Positions 1 through 12,100 of a DNA stretch of 64,000 nucleotides are shown here, piece after piece. The stretch covers positions 148,116,374 to 148,180,373 of the forward strand of contig CM060965.1 in the NCBI GenBank assembly GCA_030765045.1, in the 5' to 3' direction. How positions within the stretch are numbered: position 1 is the stretch's first letter; each line of letters begins with the position of its first letter. The notes beneath the pieces were generated by a model that made no database searches, was not told the origin of the DNA, and saw only the letters and a list, made by a program, of their open reading frames with translations. Source of the stretch: Tenodera sinensis. Taxonomy: Eukaryota > Arthropoda > Insecta > Mantodea > Mantidae. Made by a program: the position numbers and the translations under genes.

Positions 1-324
1 TTGGCGGTCTTTGAGTTCGTACAACTAATTATGCTTAACTACTATTGATCTGCAGCTTAGAAAAGAATGTCGAGAGGGGAACTCACCATTGCTCTATCAT
101 GGGCTGCTTGTCCCACTCTTGCTTCTCCCTTCATTACTGCTTCCTCCTCCTTGCTACGGGCTAATCACCCATTATCACTTATCCTCAGTCCAACTGGCGA
201 TCCTCGGTTGCATTTATAATAATTCCGTTATATTCCTGAATCTATATTATCAGCTGGTCTATGTACATGTTTGCAATTGAACGTATACCATTTGAAACAC
301 GTACATAGCTGCTCAAATCTATTT
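1..324. other. Unassigned sequence left of repeat cluster
   Basis: No convincing coding region. A 63-codon + frame at 89-280 is leucine-rich low-complexity translation with no family resemblance. The minus strand has one donor-like GTGAGT near position 80, but no exon with a recognisable product leads into it. Confidence 0.4.
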
Positions 325-3300
325 TTTACTTTCTCTAATGGTAAGTAGGGATGTATTGCTTTCCACCCTAAAATTGGATGTCGAGATTTCACCGGAAATA
401 TATGTTTTGGAACCCCTTGAATCCAAAAAAAGCAGTTTTAGAAAAACGTCCGTGTGTGTGTCTGTGGACAGCATTACTCAAAAACGAAAAATCGGTTAAA
501 AACAAAGTTGGTATTTAAGTTTAATGTCTTTCAAGGATGCGACACGAAGATTTTGAAGAAAATAGCCTCACCCTAAACTACCCTTTACATGGAACATTTT
601 TCGAAAACTTTGATTTTCTTGAAAATAGCTCTAATGATTTTGATTAAAATGCAATATGTTTGAAATATTTTGACGAAAAATAAAATGCATATCTTGACTT
701 TTCTGGCTCTAACCCCTGTAGTCGTATTTACTCTGGATGGTTTTTGCATAACTGGTAAGTTGGAGATAGACCAAATCATATTATACAAAAATGTAGATCT
801 TTTTAAAATACACAATTTATGTCTCAATAAATTTTCTTGTAGACTGCACCATTTCGGATATATTGCTTGTTATGTGTGTGAGTTTCGGAAAACAAAAACT
901 TTCGTGAAACGGAACATCGTTGTTCATTTCTACTTTCTCTACTGGTAAGTAGGGGAAGTATTGTATTCCACTCAAAAATTCGATGTCGATATTTCACCGG
1001 AAATATATGTTTTGAGACCCCTTGAATAAAAAAAAAGCAGTTTTAGAAAAAGGTCCGTGTGTGTCTGTGGACAGTATTACTCAAAAACAAAAAGTCGGTT
1101 AAAAACAAAGTTGGTATTTAAGTTTAATGTCTTTCAAGAATGCGACACCAAGATTTTGAAGAAAATAGCCCCACCCTAAACTACCCTTTACATGGAAGAG
1201 ATTTCGAAAATTTTGATTTTCTTGAAAATGGTTCTAATGATTTTGATTAAAATGTCATATGTTTGAGATATTGTTATGGCAAATGAAATGTATATCTTGA
1301 ATTTTCTGGCTATTGCCCCTGCAGTGGTATTTACTCTGGACGACTTTTGCATAACTGGTAAACCGTTAGAGATAGACCAAATCATACTCTACAAAAAATG
1401 TAGATCTCGCTAAAATACACGCTTTATGTCAGAATAAATTTTGCTGTAGGGTGAACCATTTCGGAGATATTCCTTGTTATGTGTGTGAGTTTCGGAAAAC
1501 TTAAGAACTTTCGTGAAATAGATCATCGTTGTTCATTTGTTTATATGTTATGTGTGCAAAGACAACACAATCTCAAAGCTTTAAAACATTTGACTCTCGC
1601 GCAAAGCCTACTGTATTCTAACATTCTCCTTGCCCCTACAAGGAAATAAGCAATAAAATAATTTGTACAAATGTTTATCTTAACTAACATGAAGGAGATA
1701 TAGGAATAAGGGTTTGTAAGAATGGTTAGTACAAGAGTAGAGAAAGTCAGGTGAGTGCAACACATCAGATTTTTACTTTCTCTACTGGTAAGTAGAGGAA
1801 GTATTGTATTCCACCCTAAAATCGATGCCGACATTTCACCAGAAATATGTTTTGAGCCCCCCTGAAAAAAAGCATTTTTGGAAAAAGGTCCGTGTGTGTG
1901 TGTGTGTGTGTGTGTGTATCTGTGTGTGTGTCTGTTGACAGCATAACTCAAACGAAAAGTAGGTTAAAAACCAAAGTTGGTATTTAAGTTTGATGTCTTT
2001 CAAGGATGCGACACGAAGATTTTGAAGAAAGTAGCTTCAGCCTAAACTACCCTTTACATGGAACATTTTTCGAAAATTTTGATTTTCTTGAAAATGGCTC
2101 TAACGATTTTGATTAAAATATCATATGTTTGAGATATTTTGACGACAATTGAAATGTATATTTTGAATTTTCTGGTTTTAGCCTATGTACTCCTGTTTAG
2201 TCTGGATGAATTTTGAATAACTCCTAAACCGTACGAGATAGACAAAATCTTACTCTCCAAGAAATGTAGATCTTGCTAAAATAGACAATTTATGTGTCCA
2301 TAAATTGTTTTGTAGAGTGAACCATTTCGGAGATATTCCTTGTGATGTGTGTCAGATTCGGAAAACTTGGAACTTTCCTGCAATAGAACATGGATGTTCA
2401 TTTTTACTTTCTCTACTGGTAAGTAGGGGAAGTATTGTATTCCACCCAAAAATTCGATGTCGAGATTTCACTGGAGATATATGTTTTGGGAACCCCTGAA
2501 TCCAAAAAAAGCATTTTTAGAAAAGTCCGTGTGTGTGCCTGTGTGTCAGCCTTTGTGTCAGTCTGTGGACAGCATAACTCAAAAATGAAAAGTCGGTTAA
2601 AAACCAAAGTTGGTATTTAAGTTTAATATCTTTCAAGGATGTGACACGAAGATTTTGAAGAAAATAGCCCACTCTAAACTACCCTTTGCGTGGAACATTT
2701 TTTGAAAATTTTGATTTTCTTGAAAATGGCTCTAACGAATTTGATTAAAATGTCATATGTTTGAGATATTTTTATGGCAAATAAAATGCATATCTTGAAT
2801 TTTCTGACTATAGCCCCTGTAGTCGTATTTACTCTGGACGAATTTTGCATAACTGGTAAACCGTTAGAGATAGACCAAATCATACTCTACAAAAATGTAG
2901 ATCTTGCTAAAATACACAATTTATGTCTCAATGAATTTTCTTGTACGGTGAACCATTTCGGAGATATCCCTTATGTGTGTGGGTTTCGGAAAACTTAAAA
3001 CTTTCATGAAATTGATCATCGTTCATGTTTACTTTCTCTACTGGTAAGTAGGGGAAGTAAGTATTCCACCCAAAAATTCGATGTCGACGTTTCACCTGAA
3101 ATATATGTTTTGAGGCCCCCTGAATCCAAAAAAAGCATTTTTAGAAAAAGGTCCGTGTGTGTGTCTGTGTGCCTGTGTGTCAGTCAGTCTGTGGACAGCA
3201 TAACTCAAAAACGAAAAGTCGGTTAAAAACAAAACTTGGTATTTAAGTTTAATGTTTTTCAAGGATGCGACACGAAGATTTTGAAGAAAATAGCCCCACC

Positions 3301-4357
3301 CTACACTGCCCTTTGCATTGAAGATTTTTCGAAAATTTTGATTTTCTTGAAAATGGCTCTAACGATTTTGTTTAAAATGTCATATTTTGAGCTATTTTGA
3401 TGGCAAATGAAATGTATATCTTGAATTTTCTGGCCATAGCCCCTGTAGTCGTTACTCTGGACGACTTTTGCATAACTGGTAAACCGTTAGAGATAGACCA
3501 AATTATACTGTACAAAAAATGTAGATCCTGTTAAAATACACAATTTATGTCTCAATAAATTTTCTTGTAGGGTGAACCATTTCGGAGATATTCCTTGTTA
3601 AGTGTGTGAGTTTCGGAAAACTTAGAACTTTAGCGAAATGCAACAACGTTGTTCATTTTTTTTATATGTTAATCGTGCAAAGAGAACGGAATCTCAAAGG
3701 TCAAAAAGATTTGACTGTCGCACAAAGCCTTCTGTATTCTAATATTCCCCTTGCACCAACAAGGACATAAGCAGTAAGGTAATTTGTACGAAAGTTTATC
3801 TTAACTAACATGGAGATATAGGAATAAGAGTTTGTTAGAATGGTTAGTACAAGAGTAGAGAAAGTCGTGTGAGTGCAACACATCAGATTTTTGTATATGG
3901 TAAGTGTGCAAAGAGAAGATAATCTCAAAGCTTTATAATATTTGACTATCGCTCAAAGCCTTCTGTATTCTAACTTTCCCCTTGCAACTACAAGGAAATA
4001 AGCAATAAGATAATTTGTACAAATGTTTATCTCAACTAAGACAAAGAAGACGTAGGAATAAGAATTTGTACAAATAGTTTGTTCAAGAGTAGAGAAAGTC
4101 ATGTGAGTGCAGCACATCAGATTTTTTATGTTATGTGTGCAAAGAGAACGGGATCTCAACGCTTTAAAAGATTTGACTATCGCACAAGGCCTACTGTATT
4201 CTAACATTCCCCTTGTACCTACAAGAAAATAAGCAATAAGATAATTTGTACAAATGTTTATCTTAACTAACACGAAGAAGATATAGGAATAAGGGTTTGT
4301 AAGAATGGTTAGTACAAGAGTAGAGAAAGTTATGTGAGTGCAATACATCAGATTTTT
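325..4357 (+). repeat. Family X repeat cluster A (about five tandem copies plus tail fragments)
   Basis: Head-to-tail copies of a repeat of about 620-870 bp. Each begins near TTTTTACTTTCTCTACTGG and runs through a (TG)n-rich segment, a block starting ACTCAAAAACGAAAAGTCGG, a block with GTGAACCATTTCGGAGATAT and a tail ending near GCAACACATCAGATTTTT. Copies start near 325, 930, 1771, 2401 and 3020. Tail-only fragments lie at about 3893-4130 and 4130-4357. Several copies (325, 1771, 2401) lack the roughly 230-bp tail. Short frames inside look alike between copies but are broken by stops and frameshifts. No transposase, RT or terminal signature was recognised. Other copies lie in cluster B and at 16, 19, 30 and 48-50 kb. 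Confidence 0.85.
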
Positions 4358-6277
4358 ATTAAAGTTTTACCAAAATTTAACTGGAAGGAGTAAAAGGGTA
4401 GGGCGCATGGGGAATATTCTCAGTGCTTAACGCGCAGGCGGAAGAAGTTACGTAGTGGGGTAAACATTCTCTCTACTTCTGGTACGCAAGCGCAAAGCAG
4501 TATTTGTTTCTACGTTGGCCACCTACAGTTTTCCTAATAGCTTCGACTTATGGTGTTATAACTTTGTCAAGTTTATTTGTATTCCGCACAGATGAGGTTG
4601 AAGTATGCCATATGTGAGAAGGTCCTAAAGACCCGTACGCCTTAAATGAATTCCCTCTGATAATTTTGGGGAAGAGTAAGCTGGGACCCGATCAATTCTA
4701 AACATATCCATGATTCTTGGCTTGGAGATGCACAAACTCTATCGAATCGAGTACTTTACATCAGCATTCAAGAGAAAGAGGCCAGTTCTTTGCTAACAGT
4801 TTTACTATCTAGGAATACTGGTAATTTCTTAGAGAATTTGTCGTTCAAGATTCCGTAGCCCTAAGAATTGGATCAAAATTATGCCAGTAAATAAATGTTT
4901 CATCCACTCTTTATGGGTATGGATACCATGGTTTGAGATACCCTAAAACCTCAGAAAGACTTTCGAGACATTATTTAATCAGTGAGAAACTAGAGAGAGT
5001 TTTCACATCTGTAGAAGTTCCAACTTTTTTAACTATCTGGAATTTAACGATCTAACGGCAAACACCCCGGCATCTTAAAAGGGATGCCATTGAAGAACTG
5101 TTAGTCCTTGGTATAGTATGCCATTTGATTAGGTTAGACTAGACTGCGCTCATATTACACCCTCTTACCTCTGCACTCCTCTCTCCCACTTGCTCGAGCT
5201 GTTGCTGAATCAGCTGTAATAATAAAACAATAAATACGCAAACATTATCGAAGACTATAACTTTGTTGCTTTTATCTTATAAATGTTCGGGTCATCGTTT
5301 GTGGAAGGTAAGGAATTCGCTCGGGAAATCATTCAAATTCGAGAGAATGGTTCCGTGATCCCCGTGATCCCAATTATTTACGACAAGATCAGACGTTTCT
5401 TTATGAGGTAACCAGGATTGGAATTAACCCTGGTATGGGGGGAATTTCCCCTCTCCCCCGTAGTATTTACTATTAATGCTCTTTGAAAATACAAGAAGAC
5501 ACGGAACACTTTCGGTGCAGACTGTAAATGATGCGAGTGCGAGCTGTGAGTAACCTAAAGTATTTCGTAAATCAGCTAAACAGTAATCAATTCTCCGGTT
5601 CATTAGTAGGGTTCTCATCAGGGTCACAATTCCAGTCATTCTGCGCCAGCAATGACGATTGTAGCTTGCAGTATTCGGTCAAGTTTCTTGCAACTTGCTG
5701 TTCTGTTGTTCGTCAGCATGGATATATTTATGACAAGAAAGCGAAAAGTCACAGAAAGTAACCATAGTGATGTATTCCAGGTCGAATCTCAGGCTTCAAG
5801 TTCATGTAATAGTAATATTTCAGATTCTCAGGTAAAAACTGTAGCATTGGAAGTGAAAGACTGTTAGCGAAAATGAGAGTAAGTGCATTAGAACAATCGA
5901 AGGATGTGTAAAAAAACTAGATTTGAAAAATGGAAAACAAATCACGCCTGACTTTCGTCAGTTCCGTGAGAGTGATATTATGCCTGTACTGCTCTGAAAT
6001 ATAAAATCACGGAGGCTTGACGTCACTAAAGTGCATATTCCTGCTGCTGCCTCAGCTACTACAACGTTTTATTTATATAACACACCAATGTTACTACCAC
6101 TGGTATTACTACCATTATTCCTATAAATATAACACAAACTTAAGTTTTCACCCCCTCGTCAGAAAGTCTGATTTCATTACTAGAGTTAAAGCCGCAAGCA
6201 TCCCAGATTTGCCATCTTAGGAGGAAATATTCTATCTCAACGACGTCCCCACTGGGGAGCCGTAAGTTGTTTCAGCA
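4358..6277. other. Unassigned stretch between repeat cluster and hAT element
   Basis: No supported gene. Short frames at 5528-5761 and 5652-5867 (+) overlap each other and match no family I recognise. The second contains an RKRKV basic run and a serine-rich part but has no splice context that would make it an exon. Confidence 0.4.
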
Positions 6278-8547
6278 GTAATAACCAGGGTTGGGATTTT
6301 TAAGTGCGCACTCTTTTTCTTAGGGTAAATTTAAGCTCTTCGGAAAGATACCATAGAGTGAAGTATTGTTTCTAGTTCCCAAAATAGGCATTCTTCATGC
6401 ACTTTTTCCCTTTTTGGGTACCTTTATCCCTTTTCCCCCAACCATGCTCATAATTCCCTTTCCCCCTTTTTCTTTTATGTTTCCTTCCATTTTACACTAT
6501 ATGATTTTAATCAATATAAAATATTTAACTTTTAATTACATCTCCTCAGCTTACTGCGAACATGTGAAGTCTTGCTTTAGCGCTATAAAGCAGCCCGCAA
6601 TAATGTAACCGACAATATCTCATTGTCGTTGTATATTATTCTATCCTTTTAATTTCACCAGAATCAGTAGCCCACTGTTCGTGAATGCGAGTTTGCTACT
6701 GTGACAGACGCCGTCTGTTCGCGCAGATTCCAAGGTCACGCAATGACAGCAGTAACTGTACACGTGTAGTTCCAGGATTTGACTCTGGGTTCTGCTCAAA
6801 GCTACTAGAAATCGCTGAGACAGCAGTTCCAGCATGAATGAGAATATTCTGGTAATTGTCGCGGTATTATACAAGGCTGTGGACAGCAAGCGAATGAGTT
6901 AGGTAACAGTCACATTGAGTTAGCAAGTGAACTGGTGCTAGTCCTTTGTTACATTACTAAACGAATGAATTACTAGATTTCACCATGCTAAAGGTGTCCA
7001 GTGCTCGACTTATTGTTGTCTCAGGAATCCAAACAAGATTTCATAGACACATATGGAACTGTTATTCGATGTGCTATTTGCGATTCAGGAATTTCGTTAG
7101 ATGAAAAACACCAGCGAGATCGCACCAAAAACAGCACATTTCCAGCTGGAAGGATCAAATGAACAAGACTCTTCAGGCAAACAAATCGTGACAGGTTCTA
7201 TTACTAAATGTGTTTCAACAAAGTTCTTCAAAAAGCCAAAATTTTAAGGAAATCAACATTGAGCTGTGTGCAGCTCTTACACAAGAAGGAATTCCTCTCA
7301 ATAAGGTGAACCATCCTGCCTTCAAGGGATTTCTTCAAAAATACACAATGATGTCAATGCCGAATGAGAGTACTTTAAGAGAAAAGTAGATGGAGCCTGT
7401 TTGCCAAGAAATCATTAAAAGAATCAAGGAGAAAGTGTCTGCGATGTGGAAATCATTACGGATGAAACCATAGACTCAATGGAACGATATGTTTTGAACA
7501 TTTTAGTTTTTTCCTTACAGGGGAGAAAGTTAAACCCATGTTAGAAATTTATGAGCTGCAGAAAGCCAATGCCAGTACAAAAATGCAATGAATTATGAAC
7601 TTTTGTCAAAAAACTAGCCTGCTGCTATCGAGTTTGAAAAACTTCCTCTGGTTGCGGACCAGGCTTCATACATGGCTTCAGCTGTTAAACAATTGAAGCC
7701 TTTGACATGCTTGGTTCATGCCCTTAACAGGGATTGTAAATCCATAAGTAACCATTACGACATCGCAAATAAGTTCATCTCTGCCCTGAAGAAGATTCTG
7801 CTGAAAGCTCCGAATCGTATTCTGTCTACAAGGAAACCACTGGCCTGTCCCCTACAAATTTCCCGGTCATTACTCGCCGGGGATCTTGGATCGAGTGCGC
7901 TACTATGTTGTATGATACTTTTGACAAAATTAAAGTTTGTGGTTTCTTTGGATCCAGCCGACGCAGGTGCAATTTCCATGGCACAGCAACTTCTGTTACC
8001 GGAGAAAATACATAATTTGCATACAGAACTACACTGTGTCCATAGTTACAAGTACCTGACTGCAATTATTAAATATTAGAAGAACAAGGTTTGGAAAAGG
8101 AGAAGTAGTGGGATATTTTTACTTTCTTGAGGGAGCAGTTAGATAGCTTTGCCAAAGACAAACTTGAGTTTAGTCTTCAGAAGAATCCGGACATTGAGGA
8201 TTTCGCCACATCTGTAGAACTGCCATTCCCAGTGAATACAAGATTTGCCCCACTGGTTTCTGTGGATGCCGAAAGAAGCTTTACCATCTACAAAGACATT
8301 TTATGTCCTAAGAAACAGACTTATTTTTAAAATGTGTAGATGTTTAATGCCTTGAAGGATAACAGCTTCATATCTTTTCGTTCTTCTGATGAGTGAAAAT
8401 TTGATGTACTTGTTAGATAAATTAGAATAGAGGAAGGAGAAAAATTTTAATTAGTTGAATAAACCAGCACCTTTTGCCCTTTTTTTTACCATATTTTCCG
8501 TTTTTCATCTGAAATTTGCACGTAAAAATCCTAACCCTGGTAATAAC
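6278..8547 (+). mobile_element. hAT-superfamily DNA transposon (hAT-1), defective, with TSD
   Basis: Element at 6286-8539 flanked by exact 8-bp direct repeats GTAATAAC (6278-6285 and 8540-8547), the target-site length typical of hAT. Its ends are imperfect inverted repeats: the left starts CAGGGTTGGGATTTTTAA and the right end read inward starts CAGGGTTAGGATTTTTAC. The CAG start also fits hAT. The interior carries a broken transposase at about 7050-8330. About 0.75 kb on the left is non-coding and AT-rich. The 2254-bp length is below that of a usual autonomous hAT, so some internal loss is likely. Confidence 0.92.
7050..8330 (+). pseudogene. hAT transposase relic
   Basis: Decayed transposase inside hAT-1. 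Pieces in different frames give, in order: a BED-like zinc-finger stretch with CAICDSGISLDEK (about 7070); a block with ITDETIDSMERYVLNI containing the DDE-type Asp (about 7455-7500); a block around ADQASYMASAVKQLKPL and CLVHALNR (about 7655-7730); then FPVITRRGSWIECA (about 7855-7900); and finally PLVSVDAERSFTIYKDIL (about 8250-8305), which resembles the C-terminal hAT dimerisation region. Multiple frameshifts and in-frame stops interrupt it, so no functional protein is expected. The resemblance is to hAT transposases of the kind related to CGGBP1-like domesticated genes. Confidence 0.85.
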
Positions 8548-8820
8548 TTATTCCTGACAGGAACACGCAAAAGGCAGAAAAACTGATTGAGGTTCCAGAA
8601 CTTAATATACGCCAAACTATGTAGAGGTAATAGTTACGACTCCGGCCGTGAACGCTGTCGTTTATTCGTGTAGAGATAAATATGCACAACTACTAAATGG
8701 AACTTACTTTTAAATGAATATGGACTAAAATGTATTAAACTCGTGTTTAAGGAGATGTTTAATATGATCCGTCTTATCACGTTTATTTCTGTGCATCAAC
8801 TTTCTTTAATGTGTGGGAAT
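8548..8820. other. Unassigned flank of hAT-1
   Basis: AT-rich sequence right of the hAT target duplication. No coding or repeat feature recognised. Confidence 0.3.
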
Positions 8821-8886
8821 AGTGGTGTGGTGTGGTGTAGTGCGGTGCGTTGCGGTGCGGTACGGTGCGGTGCGGTACGGTGGGGT
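8820..8886. repeat. Degenerate GGTGT/GGTGC simple repeat
   Basis: A tract of about 65 bp built from units such as GTGGT, GCGGT and ACGGT, directly in front of the tRNA-like head of a SINE. Confidence 0.7.
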
Positions 8887-9117
8887 GTGGTGTGTTGGTA
8901 GTGTGTCTGCCCCACATGCGAGAGATGCCCAGTTCAAATCTCGGTTAACGTGGGTTATCGCGATAGGGCATATTACCCCGAAGTTTTCCCTTATCTCGAG
9001 AAGACGAATGTCGGGTACGTTTAAGTTCTATGGAGCTCGGGCACATTTGAACACCGTTTCACCCATTTCATTCATTCATCGTTCGATATGACACACCACC
9101 TTGGAAGGTGTGAATAT
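8884..9117 (+). mobile_element. tRNA-derived SINE, family A
   Basis: The head resembles a pol III promoter: an A-box-like TTGGTAGTGTGTC, then a B-box-like CAGTTCAAATCTC. The body contains AGAAGACGAATGTCGG, then TTTCACCCATTTCATTCATT, and ends near ATATGACACACCACCTTGGA. The same body is present on the minus strand at 32745-32998 and, without a head, at 29895-30022. Three diverged copies with a shared 3' end make a SINE family likely. Confidence 0.75.
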
Positions 9118-9123
9118 ATGCGA

Positions 9124-12100
9124 GTGCATGACCTTCTCTGCTCTTATGTTAACTGTTCTTACAAACTCTTATCTTTCTCTTCATGTTAGCTGAGATAAAA
9201 ATTTGCAGAAATAAAAGTATGTTATTGGTTATTTCCTTGTAGGTACAAGGGGAATATGGGAATACAGTAGTCTTTGAGCGATAGTCAGGTATTTTAAAGC
9301 TTTGAGATTCTGTTCTCTTTGCACGGCTAACATGAAAAAAAGTGAATAACGATGTTCCATTTCGCGAAAGTTTGTTTTCCAAATCTCACACAAATAATAA
9401 GGAATATCTCCGAAATGGTTTTTTCTACAAAAAATTTATTTCGACATGGATGGTGTGTTTTAGCAAGATATACATTTTTTGTACAGTAAGATTTTGCCTG
9501 TCTCTTACGGTTTACGAGTTATACAAATGTCAGCCAGATTAAACAGAACTACATAGCCTATAGCCACAAAGTTCAAAGTATACATTTAATTTGTCAAAAA
9601 TATCTTAAACACATGTCATTTTAACCAAAATCGTTAGAGCCATTTCCAAGGAAATCAAAATTTTCGAAAAACTTTCCATGTAAAGAGGAGTTTAGAGTGG
9701 AGCAATTTTCTTCAAAATCTTCATGTCTCATCTTTGAAAGGTATTAGCCTTAAATACCAACTTTGGTTTTTAACCGAATTCTCGTTTTTTAGTTATGCTG
9801 CCCACAGACAGACACTCACACACGGCCGCGGGTGGACCTTTTTCTAAAAATCTGATGTGTTGCACTCAAATGACTTTCTCTACTCTTGTACTAACCATCC
9901 TTCCAAATACTTATTCCTATATCTTCTTCATGTTACTTAAGATAAACATTTCTACAAATTATCTTACTTATTTCCTTATAGGTGCAAGGGGAAGTTAGAA
10001 TATAGTAGGCTTTGTGCGATAGTCAGATGTTTTAAAGCTTTGAGATTCTGTTGTCATTGCACACTTAACATATAAAAAATGAACAACGATGATCCATTTC
10101 ACGAAAGTTCTAAGTTTTCTGAAACTCGCACACATAACAAGGAATATCTCCGAAATGGTTCACCCTACAAGAAAATTTATTGAGACATAAATTGTGTATT
10201 TTAGCAGGATCTACATTTTTGTACAGTATGATTTGGTCTATCTCTAACGGTTTACCAGTTATGCAAAAGTCCTTCAGAGTAAATACGACTACAGGGGCTA
10301 TAGCCAGAAAATTCAAGATATACATTTCTTTTGTCATAAAAATATCTCAAACATGACATTTCAATCAAAATCGTTAGAGTCATTTTCAAGAAAATAAAAA
10401 TGTTCGAAAAATTTTCCATGTAAACGGTAATTTAGGGTGGGGCTATTTTCTTCAAAATCTTCGTGCTGCATCCTTGAAAGACATTAAACTTAAATACCAA
10501 CTTTGGTTTTTAACCTACTTTTCGTTTTTGAGTTATGTTGCCCACAGACTGACACAGACACACACGCACTTTTCTCAAAATGCTGTTTTTGGATTCAGGG
10601 GGCCTCAAAACATATATTTCCGGCGAAATTTTGACATCGCATTTTTGGGTGGAATACAATACTTCCCCTACTTATCAGTAGAGAAGGTAAAAATCTGATG
10701 TGTTGCACTAACATGACTTTCTCTACTCTTGTACTAACCATTCTTAAAGACTCTTATTCCTATATATTCTTCGTGTTAGTTAAGATAAACATTTGTACAA
10801 ATTATTTTATTGCTTATTTCCTTGTAGGTGCAAGGAGAATGTTAGACTACAGTAGGCTTTGTGCGAGAGTCAAATGTTTTAAAGCTCTGAGATTGTGTTG
10901 TCTTTGCACACTTAACATATAAAAAAATCTGATGTGTTGCACTCACATGACTCTTGTACTAACCATTCTCACAAACTCTTATTCCTTTATCTTCTTTCTG
11001 TTAGTTAAAATAAACATTTGTAAAACTTATCTTATTGCTTATTTCCTTGTGGGTGCAAGGGGAATGTTAGAATACAGTAGGCTTTGCGCGATAGTCAAAT
11101 CTTTTAAAGCTTTGAGATTCTGTTGTCTTTGCACACTTAACATATAAAAAAATGAACATCGATTATCCATTTCATGAAAGTTCTTGGTTTTTCGAAACTC
11201 ACACACATAACAAGGAATATCTCCGAAATGGTTCACCCTACAAGAAAATTTATTTACACATAAATTGTGCATTTTAGCAACATCTACATTTTTGTATAGT
11301 ATGATTTGGTCTATCTAACGGTTTACCAGTCATGCAAAAGTCATCCAGAGTAAATACGACTACAGGGGCAATAGTCAGAAAATTCAATATATAAATTTCA
11401 TTTGCCATAAAAATATCTCAAACATATGACATTTTAATCAAAATTGTTAGAACCATTTTCAAGAAAATCAAAATTTTCGAAAAAACTTCCATGTAAAGGG
11501 TAGTCTAGGGTGGGGCTATTTTCTTCAAAATCTACGTGTCGCATCCTTGAAAGACATTGAACTTAAATACCAACTTTTGTTTTAACCGACTTTTCGTTTT
11601 TGAGCTATGCTGTCAACAGACAGACAAACTGACACACAGACTGACACATAGACACACACGGACCTTTATCTAAAAATGCTTTATTTGGATTCAGGGGCCT
11701 CAAAATATATATTTCCGGTGAAATCTCGACATCAAATTTTTGGGTGGAATACAATACTTCCCCTACTTACTAGTAGAGAAAGTAAAAATGAGCAACGATG
11801 ATCTATTTCACGAAAGTTCTAAGTTTTCCGAAACTCACACACATAACAAGGAATATCTCCGAAATGGTCCACGCTACAAGAAAATTTATTCAGACATAAA
11901 TTGTGTAGTTTAGCAAGATCTACATTTTTACTTTCTCTACTGGTAAGTAGGGGAAGCATTGTATTCCACTCAAAAATTTGATGTCGAGATTTCACCGGAA
12001 ATATATGTTTTGAGACTGCCTGAATCTAAACAAGGCATTCTTAGAAAAAGGTCCGTGTGTGTCAGCCTGTGGACAGCATAACTCAAAAACGAAAAGTCGG

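Noticed and set aside
1..110. Possible minus-strand exon ending at a GTGAGT donor near position 80
   Set aside because: The upstream frame is short and unrecognised, and the rest would lie outside the window.
1541..1951. 136-codon minus-strand ORF with a Thr-His run
   Set aside because: It lies in a family X copy, the Thr-His run is the (TG)n tract, and the frame is not kept in other copies.
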